64,000 bases of DNA. Origin: Erysipelotrichaceae bacterium (GTDB lineage Bacteria > Bacillota_I > Bacilli_A > Erysipelotrichales > Erysipelotrichaceae). The stretch's first letter is position 1. The number at the start of each line of letters is the position of its first letter. Of the stretch, positions 34,264 to 43,631 are shown piece after piece. Location: contig JAAYSZ010000036.1 in the NCBI GenBank assembly GCA_012523895.1, positions 29,908 through 93,907 of the forward strand. Reading direction: 5' to 3'. The translations under genes were made by a program, and so were the position numbers. The notes under the pieces were generated by a model. That model was not told the origin of the DNA and did not search any database. It saw nothing but the letters and a program-made list of their open reading frames with translations.

Positions 34264-35907
34264 ATGCTTAAATATTTATACATTAAAGATTTTATAATCA
34301 TTAATGAAATCCATCTTGATTTGCAAGATGGTTTTAGTGCGTTTACTGGAGAAACTGGTGCTGGTAAATCAATTATGGTTGATGCAATCTCTTTATTGTG
34401 TGGACAAAGAATAAGTGGCGATTTAGTAAGTAAAGGTAAGTCTAAATCAATTATAGAAGGGGTATTTGATTTTTCTAATTCAAACAACATAAAAAAAATA
34501 TTAGAAGATATAGATGTTGATATTAATGAAGATGTTATTATTACTAGAGAGATTAAAGTAGATGGTAAAAGCAGTATAAAGATTAATCATAGAATGGTTA
34601 ATTTATCTATTGTAAAAGAAATAATGGATAATGTATTAGATATACATAGTCAACATGATAATCAGTATTTATTAAAACCAAAGAACCATATAAATTTATT
34701 AAATAGTTATTTAAACGAAGATGAATTAATATATAATGTTGAATATTTATTTAAAGAATATAAAAAATTAAAAGATGAAATGGATAAAGCTTTAAATGAA
34801 GTATATAATCCAGATGATTTAGATTTTTTTCAATATGAAGTAGATGAAATTAATAATGCAAACCTAAAAATTGGTGAAGATGAAGAAATTGAAGTTAAAG
34901 AAAAAGAATACTCTTTAATAAGTAAAAATTTAGAAAAATTAAATACTGCTATTTCTATTTATGAAAATGATTTCCAAGATAATTTTTTTAGATTAAATAG
35001 ATTAACAGAAGATATTGATATAAAAGTACTAGAAGATGCAAATCAAGTTATAAAAACTGCATATTATGATGTTGATGATGCGCTTAGTACAATAAAAGAT
35101 TATTTAAGCAATCTTGAAATTAATGAAGAAGATATTAATTTATTACAAGAAAGAGCTTATGAAATTAGTAGACTGAAAAGAAAGTATGGAGGAAGTATTA
35201 AAAGTATTTTTGAATATAGGGAAGATTTATTAAATAAAATTCAAATTATTAATAATAGACAAGAATATTTAGATAAAATGTCTTTAAAAGTAGATGAAGC
35301 ATTAAGTAAGTTTAATGTTGAAGCTAAAAAGTTAAGTGATATTAGATATAAAAAGGCTTTATTATTAGATAAAGAAATAGAAAGTATATTAAATGACTTA
35401 ATGCTTCCTAATGCAAGGTTTAAAACATCAATTAATTCAAATGTTTTAAATAAGAATGGTATTGATGATGTTGAATTTTTAATATCAATGAATAAGGGTG
35501 AAGATTTAAAACAATTATCAAAAGTAGCAAGTGGGGGAGAACTATCTAGATTAATGCTTGGATTAAAGGTTATTTTTAGCAAGCTACAAGGTATTAGTAC
35601 AATAATTTTTGATGAAATAGATACTGGAGTAAGTGGACCAGTAGCTAGTGCTATAGGATTTAAAATGAAAGAATTATCAAAATATGCACAAGTTTTTTCA
35701 ATAACTCATTTAGCACAAGTGGCATCTTGTGCAAATCATCATTATCATGTAAGTAAATCAAGTGATGATAAAAAGACTTCTACAATTATTAAGGTTTTAA
35801 ATAATGAGGAACGAATTAATGAACTAGCAATACTTTCTACTGGTGTTTTAAGTGATGTTTCTAAAGAAGCTGCCAAAGAATTACTTAGGAAAAATCAGGA
35901 AATATAA
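34264..35907 (+). CDS. recN: DNA repair protein RecN
   Basis: SMC-like ATPase (547 residues) acting early at double-strand breaks. Walker A is FTGETGAGKSIM near residue 29. Two coiled-coil arms meet at a short middle turn, followed by the signature VASGGELSRLML and Walker B TIIFDEIDTGVSG, then the switch ITHLAQVAS. Normal family length. TGGAGG precedes the ATG. The TAA stop overlaps the dinB ATG (TAATG). Confidence 0.96.
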   Translation: MLKYLYIKDFIIINEIHLDLQDGFSAFTGETGAGKSIMVDAISLLCGQRISGDLVSKGKSKSIIEGVFDFSNSNNIKKILEDIDVDINEDVIITREIKVDGKSSIKINHRMVNLSIVKEIMDNVLDIHSQHDNQYLLKPKNHINLLNSYLNEDELIYNVEYLFKEYKKLKDEMDKALNEVYNPDDLDFFQYEVDEINNANLKIGEDEEIEVKEKEYSLISKNLEKLNTAISIYENDFQDNFFRLNRLTEDIDIKVLEDANQVIKTAYYDVDDALSTIKDYLSNLEINEEDINLLQERAYEISRLKRKYGGSIKSIFEYREDLLNKIQIINNRQEYLDKMSLKVDEALSKFNVEAKKLSDIRYKKALLLDKEIESILNDLMLPNARFKTSINSNVLNKNGIDDVEFLISMNKGEDLKQLSKVASGGELSRLMLGLKVIFSKLQGISTIIFDEIDTGVSGPVASAIGFKMKELSKYAQVFSITHLAQVASCANHHYHVSKSSDDKKTSTIIKVLNNEERINELAILSTGVLSDVSKEAAKELLRKNQEI

Positions 35908-37079
35908 TGGCTAGAGTTATATTTCATATTGATTTAAACGCATTTTATGCAAATGCTGAAATAATATTGAATCCTAGTTTAAAAGGAAAACCTATTGCTG
36001 TTTCTGGTACAACAAGAAGAAGTGTAATTTCAACTTGTTCATATGAAGCAAGAGCTTATGGTATTCATTCAGCTATGCCTACTCAAGAAGCTTTAAAGTT
36101 ATGTAAAGATTTAATTATTGTAAGTGGCCATTATGAGTTTTATGAAGATTTATCTAATAAATTTATTAAGATTGTAAATAAATATAGTAACTTGGTTGAA
36201 AAAGCATCTATTGATGAATGTTATGTTGATGTTACTGACATTATTATGACTTATAAAAGACCTTTAGATTTTGCATGGCAATTACAACAAGAAATATATA
36301 ATGAAATAAATATTCCTTGTTCTATTGGAGTAGCACCTAATAAGTTTTTAGCTAAAATGGCTAGTGATATGAAAAAGCCGATGGGAATAACTGTTTTAAG
36401 ATTACAAGAAGTACCATCAAAATTATGGCCTTTAAACATTGAAAAAATGAGAGGTGTTGGTAAAAAAACAGTTCCTTTATTAAAAGAATTAGGAATAAAT
36501 ACCATAGGTGATTTAGCGAATTTTAAAGAAAAACACTTACTAATACCTATTTTTAAAAATAACCTAGAAAAAATTTTGTTAAGAGCTCATGGAAAAGATG
36601 ATTCTGAAATAATAATTGATCATGAAGTAAAATCAATTTCTCAATCAGTTACATTATTAGAAGATATTGTTGATTATGATGAAATAAAAGGTGTTTTTAT
36701 GTCTTTATCAAGATCACTTGAAAGAAGATTGAAAGATGAAGGTAAAATAGGGTATGTTTTGTATATTACAATTAAACTTTTTGATTTTAATCAAATTGTT
36801 AGATCTAAAAAACTTGATAGTCCTATTTATAATAAAAATGATATTTTTGAACATACAATGCAGCTGTTTGATTTAAATTGGAATGATGAACCAATTAGAT
36901 TATTAGGCATTGGTTTAAGTAAACTTATTGACGCAAGAGAGCATATGCCTCAATTAAATTTATTTGAAACTAATGTTTATGATGAAACTGAAGAAGTATT
37001 AAATAGCTTAAATAAAATGATAGTAAATGGTAATTTGAAAAGAGCTAGCGATATTTTAAAGAAGAAAGATAAATTATGA
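35907..37079 (+). CDS. dinB: DNA polymerase IV (Y-family translesion polymerase)
   Basis: Error-prone polymerase for lesion bypass, 390 residues. The Y-family motifs are HIDLNAFYANAE at residues 5-16, SYEARAYGI near 47, and the catalytic SIDECYVDV near 101. A helix-hairpin-helix (MRGVGKKTVPLLKELGI) and the little-finger domain follow. The sequence QLNLF near residue 350 fits a beta-clamp-binding motif. Position 3 after SIDE is Cys rather than the more common Ala/Gly. It overlaps recN and xerD by 1-4 bp, placing three DNA-repair/recombination genes in a row. Confidence 0.94.
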   Translation: MARVIFHIDLNAFYANAEIILNPSLKGKPIAVSGTTRRSVISTCSYEARAYGIHSAMPTQEALKLCKDLIIVSGHYEFYEDLSNKFIKIVNKYSNLVEKASIDECYVDVTDIIMTYKRPLDFAWQLQQEIYNEINIPCSIGVAPNKFLAKMASDMKKPMGITVLRLQEVPSKLWPLNIEKMRGVGKKTVPLLKELGINTIGDLANFKEKHLLIPIFKNNLEKILLRAHGKDDSEIIIDHEVKSISQSVTLLEDIVDYDEIKGVFMSLSRSLERRLKDEGKIGYVLYITIKLFDFNQIVRSKKLDSPIYNKNDIFEHTMQLFDLNWNDEPIRLLGIGLSKLIDAREHMPQLNLFETNVYDETEEVLNSLNKMIVNGNLKRASDILKKKDKL

Positions 37080-37978
37080 AATTAGAAAAACTTTTTAAAG
37101 AATATCTTGTAAATTTAAGAATTAATGAGTCTAAGAGTGAACTAACTATTAAAAACTATAGTAGTGATTTAGACAAGTACTTAGGTTTTTTAAGTACTGA
37201 AGGAATTGAAGATGTAGAAGATGTTAAATTTGATTTAATTAATGAGTTTATCAAAAATCAATCAACTTTTAAAGCTAGTTCATCTGTAGCAAGAATGGCT
37301 TCTTCTATACGTTCTTTTCATCGATTTATATCTTTTAAATATGATTTAAAAGATCCTACTTTAAATTTAGAAGTTAAAAATAAAAGCAAAAGATTGCCAA
37401 TATTTGCGACTATAGATGAAGTTGATAAAATAATGGCATATTTCACAAATGAAAATCAAGATGTATTAAATCATGCATTACTTGAAACAATATATTGTTG
37501 TGGATTACGAGTTAGTGAATGCACTAAACTGACTGTTAGTCAGGTTAACTTAGAACAAAAGATTTTAAGAGTTTTAGGGAAGGGTAGTAAAGAAAGAATT
37601 ATTCCAATTCCTGAAAATAGCTTAGCTGTTATTAAAAATTACTATAATAATGTTAGACCCTTATGGCTGAAGAAAAGAACAAATTTATTTTTTATAAATA
37701 GATTTGGTAAACATATTACTACAGAATACGTTGAAAACATGATAAAATTTGTATGTGAAGAAGTAGGTATCACTAAAAAAATAACTCCACATAAACTTAG
37801 ACACAGCTTTGCGACACACTTATTAGAAGGTGGAGCTGATTTAAGAACAATACAGGAATTACTAGGTCATAGTGATATTAGAACTACTGAAATATATACA
37901 CACGTTCAAAAAGAAAGATTAAAGGAAAGTTATAATAATTTCTTTCCACAATTAAAGGGAGATGACGATGAAATTTAA
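37076..37978 (+). CDS. xerD: Tyrosine recombinase XerC/XerD
   Basis: Site-specific recombinase (300 residues) that resolves chromosome dimers at dif. An N-terminal SAM-like core-binding domain (about 1-95) is followed by the catalytic domain with Arg in CGLRVSE, Lys in [22 protein letters not shown] (His/Arg), [14 protein letters not shown] with His and the nucleophile Tyr. All catalytic residues are present. Bacillus places xerD/ripX before the deoB orthologue drm, as here. Overlaps dinB by 4 bp and deoB by 11 bp. A dif-like site lies 1.2 kb downstream. Confidence 0.92.
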   Translation: MKLEKLFKEYLVNLRINESKSELTIKNYSSDLDKYLGFLSTEGIEDVEDVKFDLINEFIKNQSTFKASSSVARMASSIRSFHRFISFKYDLKDPTLNLEVKNKSKRLPIFATIDEVDKIMAYFTNENQDVLNHALLETIYCCGLRVSECTKLTVSQVNLEQKILRVLGKGSKERIIPIPENSLAVIKNYYNNVRPLWLKKRTNLFFINRFGKHITTEYVENMIKFVCEEVGITKKITPHKLRHSFATHLLEGGADLRTIQELLGHSDIRTTEIYTHVQKERLKESYNNFFPQLKGDDDEI

Positions 37979-39149
37979 AAGAGTATTTGCAATTGTAGTA
38001 GATTCTTGTGGTTTTGGTTCTGCACCTGACTCTTATAAGTTTGATGATGAAGGAGCAGATACTATAGGAAACTTATCAAGAGCTACTGGAGGCATTTATA
38101 TGCCAAATTTACAAAAATTAGGAGCAGGAAACTTACACGATATTATGGGTATGGATCCTATTCCAGATACGAAAGGTTATTATTTAAAATTAGAAGAAGC
38201 AAGCGTTGGTAAAGATACAATGACTGGACATTGGGAGCTTATGGGACTTTATATTGATGAACCATTTATAACCTTTACAGACACAGGCTTTCCTAAAGAA
38301 TTAATTGATGAATTGGAGGAAAAAACTGGTTATAAGGTAATTGGAAATAAAGCAGCAAGTGGAACTGAGATTCTTGATGAACTTGGTGAAAGACATATGG
38401 AAACTAAAGAAATGATTGTTTACACTTCTGCAGATTCAGTTTTACAAATTGCGGCTCATGAAGAGACATTTGGTTTAGATGAGTTAAATAGATATTGTGA
38501 AATTGCAAGAGAAATAACTATGAAACCTGAATGGAAAGTTGGAAGAATTATTTCAAGACCATTTATAGGCAATAAAAAAGGTGAATTTGTTCGTACACCA
38601 AATAGACATGATTGGGCACTAGAACCATTTGATAGAACTGTATTAGATGAATTAAAAGATTCTGGATATGATGTAATAAGCATTGGTAAAATTGCAGATA
38701 TATTTGTAAACAAAGGTATTACAGAAGCATACAAATCACAATCTAGTATTCATGGAATGGAACAAACAATTGAAATTGCTGATAAAGATTTTACAGGTAT
38801 GTGTTTTACTAATTTAGTTGATTTTGATGCTAAATGGGGACATAGAAGAAATTCTGAAGGATATAAAAAAGAATTAGAAGATTTTGATGTTCTATTAGGT
38901 AAATTAATAGAAAAATTAAATGAAGATGATTTAGTATTAATTACTGCAGACCATGGTAATGACCCAACATGGAAGGGCACAGATCATACAAGAGAATTAG
39001 TACCTCTATTCTTATATTCTAAATCTATGAAAGGTACTGGACTATTAAGACCAGGTAAAACGTTTGCTGATGCAGGTGCTACAGTAGCTAATAATTTTAA
39101 AGTTAAGATGCCTAAATATGGGGAATCATTGTTAGAATATTTAAAGTAA
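37968..39149 (+). CDS. deoB: Phosphopentomutase
   Basis: Interconverts (deoxy)ribose 1-phosphate and 5-phosphate in nucleoside salvage. The 393-residue alkaline-phosphatase-superfamily protein has the metal ligands in [12 protein letters not shown] (near 11), [10 protein letters not shown] with the phosphorylated Thr (near 85), [10 protein letters not shown] and GTDHTRE near 335-350. The ATG at 37968 is preferred because GGGAG at 37958-37962 precedes it; the ATG two codons upstream overlaps that site. Last gene of the nusB operon, followed by a long hairpin with a U-tract. Confidence 0.95.
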   Translation: MKFKRVFAIVVDSCGFGSAPDSYKFDDEGADTIGNLSRATGGIYMPNLQKLGAGNLHDIMGMDPIPDTKGYYLKLEEASVGKDTMTGHWELMGLYIDEPFITFTDTGFPKELIDELEEKTGYKVIGNKAASGTEILDELGERHMETKEMIVYTSADSVLQIAAHEETFGLDELNRYCEIAREITMKPEWKVGRIISRPFIGNKKGEFVRTPNRHDWALEPFDRTVLDELKDSGYDVISIGKIADIFVNKGITEAYKSQSSIHGMEQTIEIADKDFTGMCFTNLVDFDAKWGHRRNSEGYKKELEDFDVLLGKLIEKLNEDDLVLITADHGNDPTWKGTDHTRELVPLFLYSKSMKGTGLLRPGKTFADAGATVANNFKVKMPKYGESLLEYLK

Positions 39150-39175
39150 AACAACTGTTTATAAGAATATAAATA

Positions 39176-39231
39176 AAAATCGTATAATATACATTATGCG
39201 AAGTAGTGTATATATACGATTTTTTTATTTA
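39176..39231 (+). terminator. Terminator-like long hairpin after deoB
   Basis: AAAAATCGTATAATATACA pairs, with one unpaired base, with the segment TGTATATATACGATTTTT around a 13-base loop, and a T-run follows. It is suited to end the nusB-deoB operon. Its left arm and loop also form the dif-like sequence, so one stretch may have two roles. Confidence 0.65.
39177..39204 (-). other. Candidate chromosomal dif site
   Basis: Read on the minus strand, the 28 bases have the 11-6-11 XerCD layout: ACTTCGCATAA, TGTATA, TTATACGATTT. The core CGCATAATGTATATTAT is identical over 17 bases to the E. coli dif as remembered, and ACTT at the XerC end resembles the Bacillus site. The arms are imperfect inverted repeats (8 of 11). 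It lies where gene direction turns from + to -, as expected at a terminus, and 1.2 kb from a xer gene. Overlap with a terminator hairpin is the main reason for caution. Confidence 0.6.
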
Positions 39232-39799
39232 TAAGTACGTATATCAGTAATATTTATTAATAGTACTTTTTGTAGATTAATTATTCATTTCAATACAACT
39301 TTTTTTAATATACACTTTATAAATTAATATGTTACTAAGAATATAGATCTATTTCAATTATAGATTTAATACTCATTGATGAATTATATTTATTCTATTT
39401 ATATATTTTATTATTTATAATAATTTATTCATTTATAAATAATTTACTTTATTTTATTAAGTTAAATATGTTATATATTTCTTATATATTTTTATTAATT
39501 AAATACCAACTTATTAACTTGTTCTCATATGTTAAAACAATCACAATATTAATTGTTTTGATTATTTTTATTATTACAAAATTAATTATTAATTAATAAC
39601 TTTGTTTATAATTTATTTTATTTTTTATAAAAAGAACCTTATAAAAATAAAAATGTCTTCTCCCCTATTTTATAATTGTTTAATTTATATTATATGTTGA
39701 TTTATATGCATATATGTAATATTTATTATGTTTATATATTTTAATAATTACTATAAATATTAAATAGCTCTTTTTTACATTTTTATTATTGATGTATAA
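39232..39799. other. AT-rich non-coding stretch next to the dif-like site
   Basis: About 570 bp, extremely AT-rich, with no open frame and no recognisable RNA gene. One small inverted repeat, AAAACAAT/ATTGTTTT at 39534-39559, stands out. No DnaA boxes or iterons were seen. It fits relaxed sequence between convergent operons at a terminus. Confidence 0.6.
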
Positions 39800-39838
39800 A
39801 AAAACAATCATTTTTAATTAATAGATTGTTTTTTTAAT
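39800..39838 (-). terminator. Terminator of hup
   Basis: AAAAACAATC (39800-39809) and GATTGTTTTT (39824-39833) form a 10-bp stem with flanking A and T runs. It lies just past the hup stop codon on the minus strand. Confidence 0.75.
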
Positions 39839-39843
39839 ATTAC

Positions 39844-40131
39844 TTATTTATTTACAGCGTCTTTTAAAGCTTTTGCAGCTTTAAAACCAGTAACTTTGCT
39901 TGCAGGGATTTCTAATGGTTCTTTAGTTCTTGGATTAATTCCAGTACGAGCTGCTCTTTCTCTAACTTCAAATTTCCCAAAGCCAGCTATATCTACTTTC
40001 TTACCTTCAGAAAGTGATTCAGTTATAGTATTAAATACTATATCTAATGTAGTAGCAGCATCTTTTTTAGTCATCCCAGCTTCTTCAGCTAATAAGTCAG
40101 CTAAAGCTTTTTTATTAATTACTTCACTCAT
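39844..40131 (-). CDS. hup: DNA-binding protein HU
   Basis: Nucleoid protein of 95 residues with the HU/IHF signature: INKKALADLLAEE at the start, GKKVDIAGFGKFEVRERAARTG forming the beta arms, and NPRTKEPLEIPASKVTGFKAAKALKDAV at the end. The ATG at 40131 is preceded on the minus strand by GGAGG; an in-frame ATG five codons upstream overlaps that site. Monocistronic, with an extended -10 (TGTTATAAT on the minus strand, near 40153-40161) and its own terminator. Confidence 0.95.
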   Translation of the reverse strand: MSEVINKKALADLLAEEAGMTKKDAATTLDIVFNTITESLSEGKKVDIAGFGKFEVRERAARTGINPRTKEPLEIPASKVTGFKAAKALKDAVNK

Positions 40132-40152
40132 TTTATTTTCCTCCACCTAGGT

Positions 40153-40161
40153 ATTATAACA
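40153..40161 (-). promoter_or_regulatory. Extended -10 promoter of hup
   Basis: On the minus strand TATAAT (40158 to 40153) is preceded by TG with one intervening base. It sits about 20 bases upstream of the hup start codon. No convincing -35 was found, as is common for extended -10 promoters. Confidence 0.5.
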
Positions 40162-40207
40162 TAATTTATTTAATACAATAGTATTTTTAGTATGTTTTAG
40201 TAAATTT

Positions 40208-41152
40208 TTATTTACTTGATAATAATGTTAATTCATTAATAATTATATTTAAATCCTCTTTAGTTAAATCTTTTACTCCACATGCGTTTTTATGACCGCC
40301 ACCATTAAATTTTTGTGCTAATTCATTAATTACAATTGTTTTAGATCTTAGTGAACCATCATAAAGAATTTGATTATTTTCTATTTTTTGTGTAAATACA
40401 CACCATATTTCTAATTCTTTTATTGCATTAAATTCTGAAACATTACTTCTAATTTGATGAGCTTCAAGACCAGAGTTATTAACTTCATCTAAATTCATAA
40501 TTACATATCCAAGTTTCTTATCTTTTGATAACTGTAATTTACTTCTTAATTTAGATGAGAATATAAATTCAGATAAGCTTTTATCGAACATATCTCTATT
40601 TAACTGAGGTATATCTAAGCCATATTCACTTAATTTTGATGCTATTAATAAACTTTCTGATGTAGTATTACTTGTTTTAAATGCAAGAGTATCGGTTAAT
40701 AATCCTCTATAAAGAGTTTCAGCAATATTCTTATTCATTTTATATTCTTCAAAAGAGAAAAACATTTTTGCAAGTAATTGACAAGTTGCTGCTGATTTAA
40801 CTTCAACAATATTTAAGTCGCCATATGGATCTACATCAACATGATGGTCTATTTTTATAATATATGAAGCTTTATTATAGTTTCCATCAATTCTTTCACT
40901 TGTTGCACTATCTACAATAATAGCTAGTGATTGCTCTATTAAAACATCAGATATAACATCCATCTTTGGAAAAAAATCATCATTGGAATTTTCATCACCT
41001 AAAACATATACTTCTTTTTCAGGAAAATTTAAGTTTAACCAATATTTTAATCCCAATTGACTTCCAAAAGCATCTGCGTCTGGATTAATATGTCTAAATA
41101 TTGTAATTACATCAAATTTTTTAATTTTTTCAATAAATTTATTATAATACAT
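40208..41152 (-). CDS. nrnA: DHH-family bifunctional oligoribonuclease / pAp phosphatase NrnA
   Basis: Degrades nanoRNAs and dephosphorylates pAp. The 314 residues carry the DHH phosphoesterase motifs RHINPDADAFGSQ (near 20-32), VDSATSERIDG, IDHHVDVDPYGD and the C-terminal DHHA1 motif GGGHKNACG. Normal length for NrnA. Its ATG overlaps the last base of ackA, so it is the distal gene of the smc-ftsY-ylxM-ackA-nrnA series. Confidence 0.92.
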   Translation of the reverse strand: MYYNKFIEKIKKFDVITIFRHINPDADAFGSQLGLKYWLNLNFPEKEVYVLGDENSNDDFFPKMDVISDVLIEQSLAIIVDSATSERIDGNYNKASYIIKIDHHVDVDPYGDLNIVEVKSAATCQLLAKMFFSFEEYKMNKNIAETLYRGLLTDTLAFKTSNTTSESLLIASKLSEYGLDIPQLNRDMFDKSLSEFIFSSKLRSKLQLSKDKKLGYVIMNLDEVNNSGLEAHQIRSNVSEFNAIKELEIWCVFTQKIENNQILYDGSLRSKTIVINELAQKFNGGGHKNACGVKDLTKEDLNIIINELTLLSSK

Positions 41153-42345
41153 TATTTTAATAATCTATGTGTATCTCTAGCAATAACTAATTCTTCATTT
41201 GTAGGAACTATATAAACTGCAACTTTAGAATCTTCTTTACTTAATTTAATTTCTTTAGCTCTAGAAACTGCATTTAATTCATAATCGATTGATAAACCCA
41301 TTCCTTCTTCAAGAGCTTCAAGAATTTTACCTCTTAAATAAGTATCATTTTCACCAAGACCAGCTGTAAATGCAATTGCATCAACAGAACCTAATTGCAT
41401 ATAATAACCACCAACTACATTAATTACTCTATTAACATAGATTTCTTGAGTTAATATAGCTCTTTTATTTCCTTCTTTAGCTGCATCTCCAACATCTCTA
41501 GCATCACTAGATACTCCAGAAACACCTAGCATTCCTGAATGTTTATTTAAATAAACTTCCATTTCATCAGCTGTACATTTAAGTTGATTCGCCATGTAGT
41601 AAATTACTGTAGGATCTAAGTCACCACATCTAGTTCCCATCATAATTCCACCAAGTGGAGATAATCCCATTGATGTATTAACACATTTTCCACCTTTAAT
41701 TGCAGTAATTGAAGCACCGTTACCTAAATGACATGTAATTACATTAATATCTTCAACATTTTTGCCCATTAATTCAGCAGTTCTTTGTGCAATATACTGA
41801 TGAGATGTACCATGAGCTCCATAACGTCTTACTTTATAATCTGTATACCACTCATAAGGTACTGGGAATATAAAAGATTCTTCTGTCATTGTTTGATGAT
41901 ATGCTGTATCAAATACAAATACATGACCAAGATGTGGTAATGCTTCTTTAAATGCTTCATAGCATACTAAATGTGCTGGATTGTGTAATGGAGCTAATGG
42001 AATTAATTCTTTAACTCTTTCAACAACTAAATCATCAACTACAACTGATTCACCATAATATGAACCACCTTGTACAACTCTATGACCTGCACCTGTAATT
42101 TCATCAAGTGACTCTACAATTTTATACTCTTTAAAAGCTTCTAGCAGTAAATCAACCGCAACTTTATGATTAGGAATAGGTAATTCTTTTGTATATTTTT
42201 CACCATTTACTTTAATTGTAAAAATCCCCATTTCTAATCCAATTCTTTCGGCTTGACCCGATGTTAATACTTTTTCGTCAGGCATTTCAAAAAGTTGAAA
42301 TTTTAACGAAGATGATCCTGAATTCACTGAAATTATTTTACTCAT
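41152..42345 (-). CDS. ackA: Acetate kinase
   Basis: Makes ATP and acetate from acetyl phosphate, the energy-yielding end step of mixed-acid or acetate fermentation. The 397 residues contain ISVNSGSSSLKFQLF at the start, the catalytic region GHRVVQGG, VFDTAYHQTM, RRYGAHGTSHQYIAQR and the nucleotide loop FTAGLGEND. The ATG at 42345 is preceded by GGAGGA on the minus strand; an ATG nine codons upstream would overlap ylxM. The usual partner pta is not adjacent. Placement in the smc-ftsY operon is unusual and may be lineage-specific. Confidence 0.95.
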   Translation of the reverse strand: MSKIISVNSGSSSLKFQLFEMPDEKVLTSGQAERIGLEMGIFTIKVNGEKYTKELPIPNHKVAVDLLLEAFKEYKIVESLDEITGAGHRVVQGGSYYGESVVVDDLVVERVKELIPLAPLHNPAHLVCYEAFKEALPHLGHVFVFDTAYHQTMTEESFIFPVPYEWYTDYKVRRYGAHGTSHQYIAQRTAELMGKNVEDINVITCHLGNGASITAIKGGKCVNTSMGLSPLGGIMMGTRCGDLDPTVIYYMANQLKCTADEMEVYLNKHSGMLGVSGVSSDARDVGDAAKEGNKRAILTQEIYVNRVINVVGGYYMQLGSVDAIAFTAGLGENDTYLRGKILEALEEGMGLSIDYELNAVSRAKEIKLSKEDSKVAVYIVPTNEELVIARDTHRLLK

Positions 42346-42355
42346 ATTTATCCTC

Positions 42356-42673
42356 CTATATCTCAGTATCAATACATTTATCTATTAGATTAATTATTTC
42401 TTTATCCCCTATTGATTTTATTTCTTTATAAAGTTTCATTCTTTTTAAAAAAGATTCATATATTTTTAATTTATTTTCATATTTTAATAATAGTTGTTCA
42501 CTTCTTTTTATTATATCATGAATTGCTGTTCTGCTAACAGATTCTAATTCAGCAATTTCTGCAAGAGATAAATCTTCTACATAATACAAATTACAGACAT
42601 GTAGCTGTTTTTTTGTTAAAAGAGTACCATATCTATCTAATAATGCATTAATATATATTGTTTTATTTTGCAT
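42356..42673 (-). CDS. ylxM: YlxM/p13-like putative DNA-binding protein
   Basis: A 105-residue helix-turn-helix protein of the UPF0122 (YlxM) family, usually encoded next to signal recognition particle genes. The HTH reads LSLAEIAELESVSRTAIHDII at about residues 35-55; the N-terminus (LLDRYGTLLTKKQLHVCNLYY) is typical. Sigma-70 region 4-like in fold; role in SRP function or expression is proposed but not settled. Overlaps ftsY by 11 bp. The more common partner ffh is absent here. Confidence 0.87.
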   Translation of the reverse strand: MQNKTIYINALLDRYGTLLTKKQLHVCNLYYVEDLSLAEIAELESVSRTAIHDIIKRSEQLLLKYENKLKIYESFLKRMKLYKEIKSIGDKEIINLIDKCIDTEI

Positions 42674-43631
42674 TTTCTAAACCAGATGAAATACTATACA
42701 AATATGAATTTAAATCAAAAGGTCTTAAATCTTCAGGTTTTTCACCTAGACCAATAAAATAAACTGGTATTTTTAATTTATGTTTAATAGCAACAATAAT
42801 ACCACCTTTAGCAGTACCATCCATCTTTGTAAGGATAATACCAGTTAGATTTGTAGCTTCATCAAATATCATTGCTTGTGATAATCCATTTTGGCCAGTA
42901 GTACCATCTAATACTAACCATACATTATGAGGTGCATTTTCAATCTCTCTACCAATAACTTTATGCATCTTAGCAAGCTCATTCATTAAACTAACTTTAT
43001 TTTGTAATCTTCCAGCTGTATCACATAACAAAATATCAATATCATTTTCTTTTGCATATCTACAACCATCTACTAATACAGCGCTTGGATCTCCATTTTC
43101 TATACCTTTTACACAATGAACTCCAAGCCTTTGAGCCCATGTATCCAACTGTTCAATAGCACCAGCTCTAAATGTGTCAGCTGCAACAACAGCAACCTTT
43201 TTTCCTTTTTCCTTATAATATCGTACAAGTTTTGCAATAGAAGTTGTTTTACCACTTCCATTAACTCCAACAATAAGCATAATAGTTGGACCATTTTCAT
43301 TGTAAATAATTTCTGTATCTTCAGTTTCATTATAAATTTCACTCATAATTTCAATTACAAAATTCATTGCCCATTTAAAAGAAACTGACGGATAATCTTT
43401 AGCCATATCTTTAAGACGTTCACATATTAAATCTGCAATTTCTATACCAATATCACTTTCAAGTAAAACAATAGTTAATTCTTCAAGAAATTCATCATTA
43501 ATACCAGTATATTTATAAGATAATCCATCTAATCTTTTACCAAAAGATTCATTAGACTTTTTAAAACCACTTAGATATATAGCTTGATCATCTTTCTTTT
43601 TAAATACGTTTTTTAACTTATTTAAAAACAT
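42663..43631 (-). CDS. ftsY: Signal recognition particle receptor FtsY
   Basis: Membrane-associated SRP receptor GTPase, 322 residues. It has a short N domain preceded by a basic N-terminus (KLKNVFKKKDD) and lacks the long acidic A domain of enterobacteria. The G domain motifs are GVNGSGKTTSIAKL, DTFRAGAIEQL, DTAGRLQNK, TKMDGTAKGG and GLGEKPEDLRPFD. It starts in the smc stop codon (1-bp overlap), the standard smc-ftsY arrangement. Confidence 0.95.
   Translation of the reverse strand: MFLNKLKNVFKKKDDQAIYLSGFKKSNESFGKRLDGLSYKYTGINDEFLEELTIVLLESDIGIEIADLICERLKDMAKDYPSVSFKWAMNFVIEIMSEIYNETEDTEIIYNENGPTIMLIVGVNGSGKTTSIAKLVRYYKEKGKKVAVVAADTFRAGAIEQLDTWAQRLGVHCVKGIENGDPSAVLVDGCRYAKENDIDILLCDTAGRLQNKVSLMNELAKMHKVIGREIENAPHNVWLVLDGTTGQNGLSQAMIFDEATNLTGIILTKMDGTAKGGIIVAIKHKLKIPVYFIGLGEKPEDLRPFDLNSYLYSISSGLENAK

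Noticed and set aside
39176..39231. dif-like site explained only as a terminator
   Set aside because: Kept as an alternative but not preferred. The XerD-side loop sequence (TTATGCGAAGT) is not needed for a terminator yet completes the dif layout, and the location fits a terminus.
42663..43631. FtsY suspected to lack an N-terminal domain
   Set aside because: Gram-positive FtsY proteins normally lack the long acidic A domain. N and G domains are complete.
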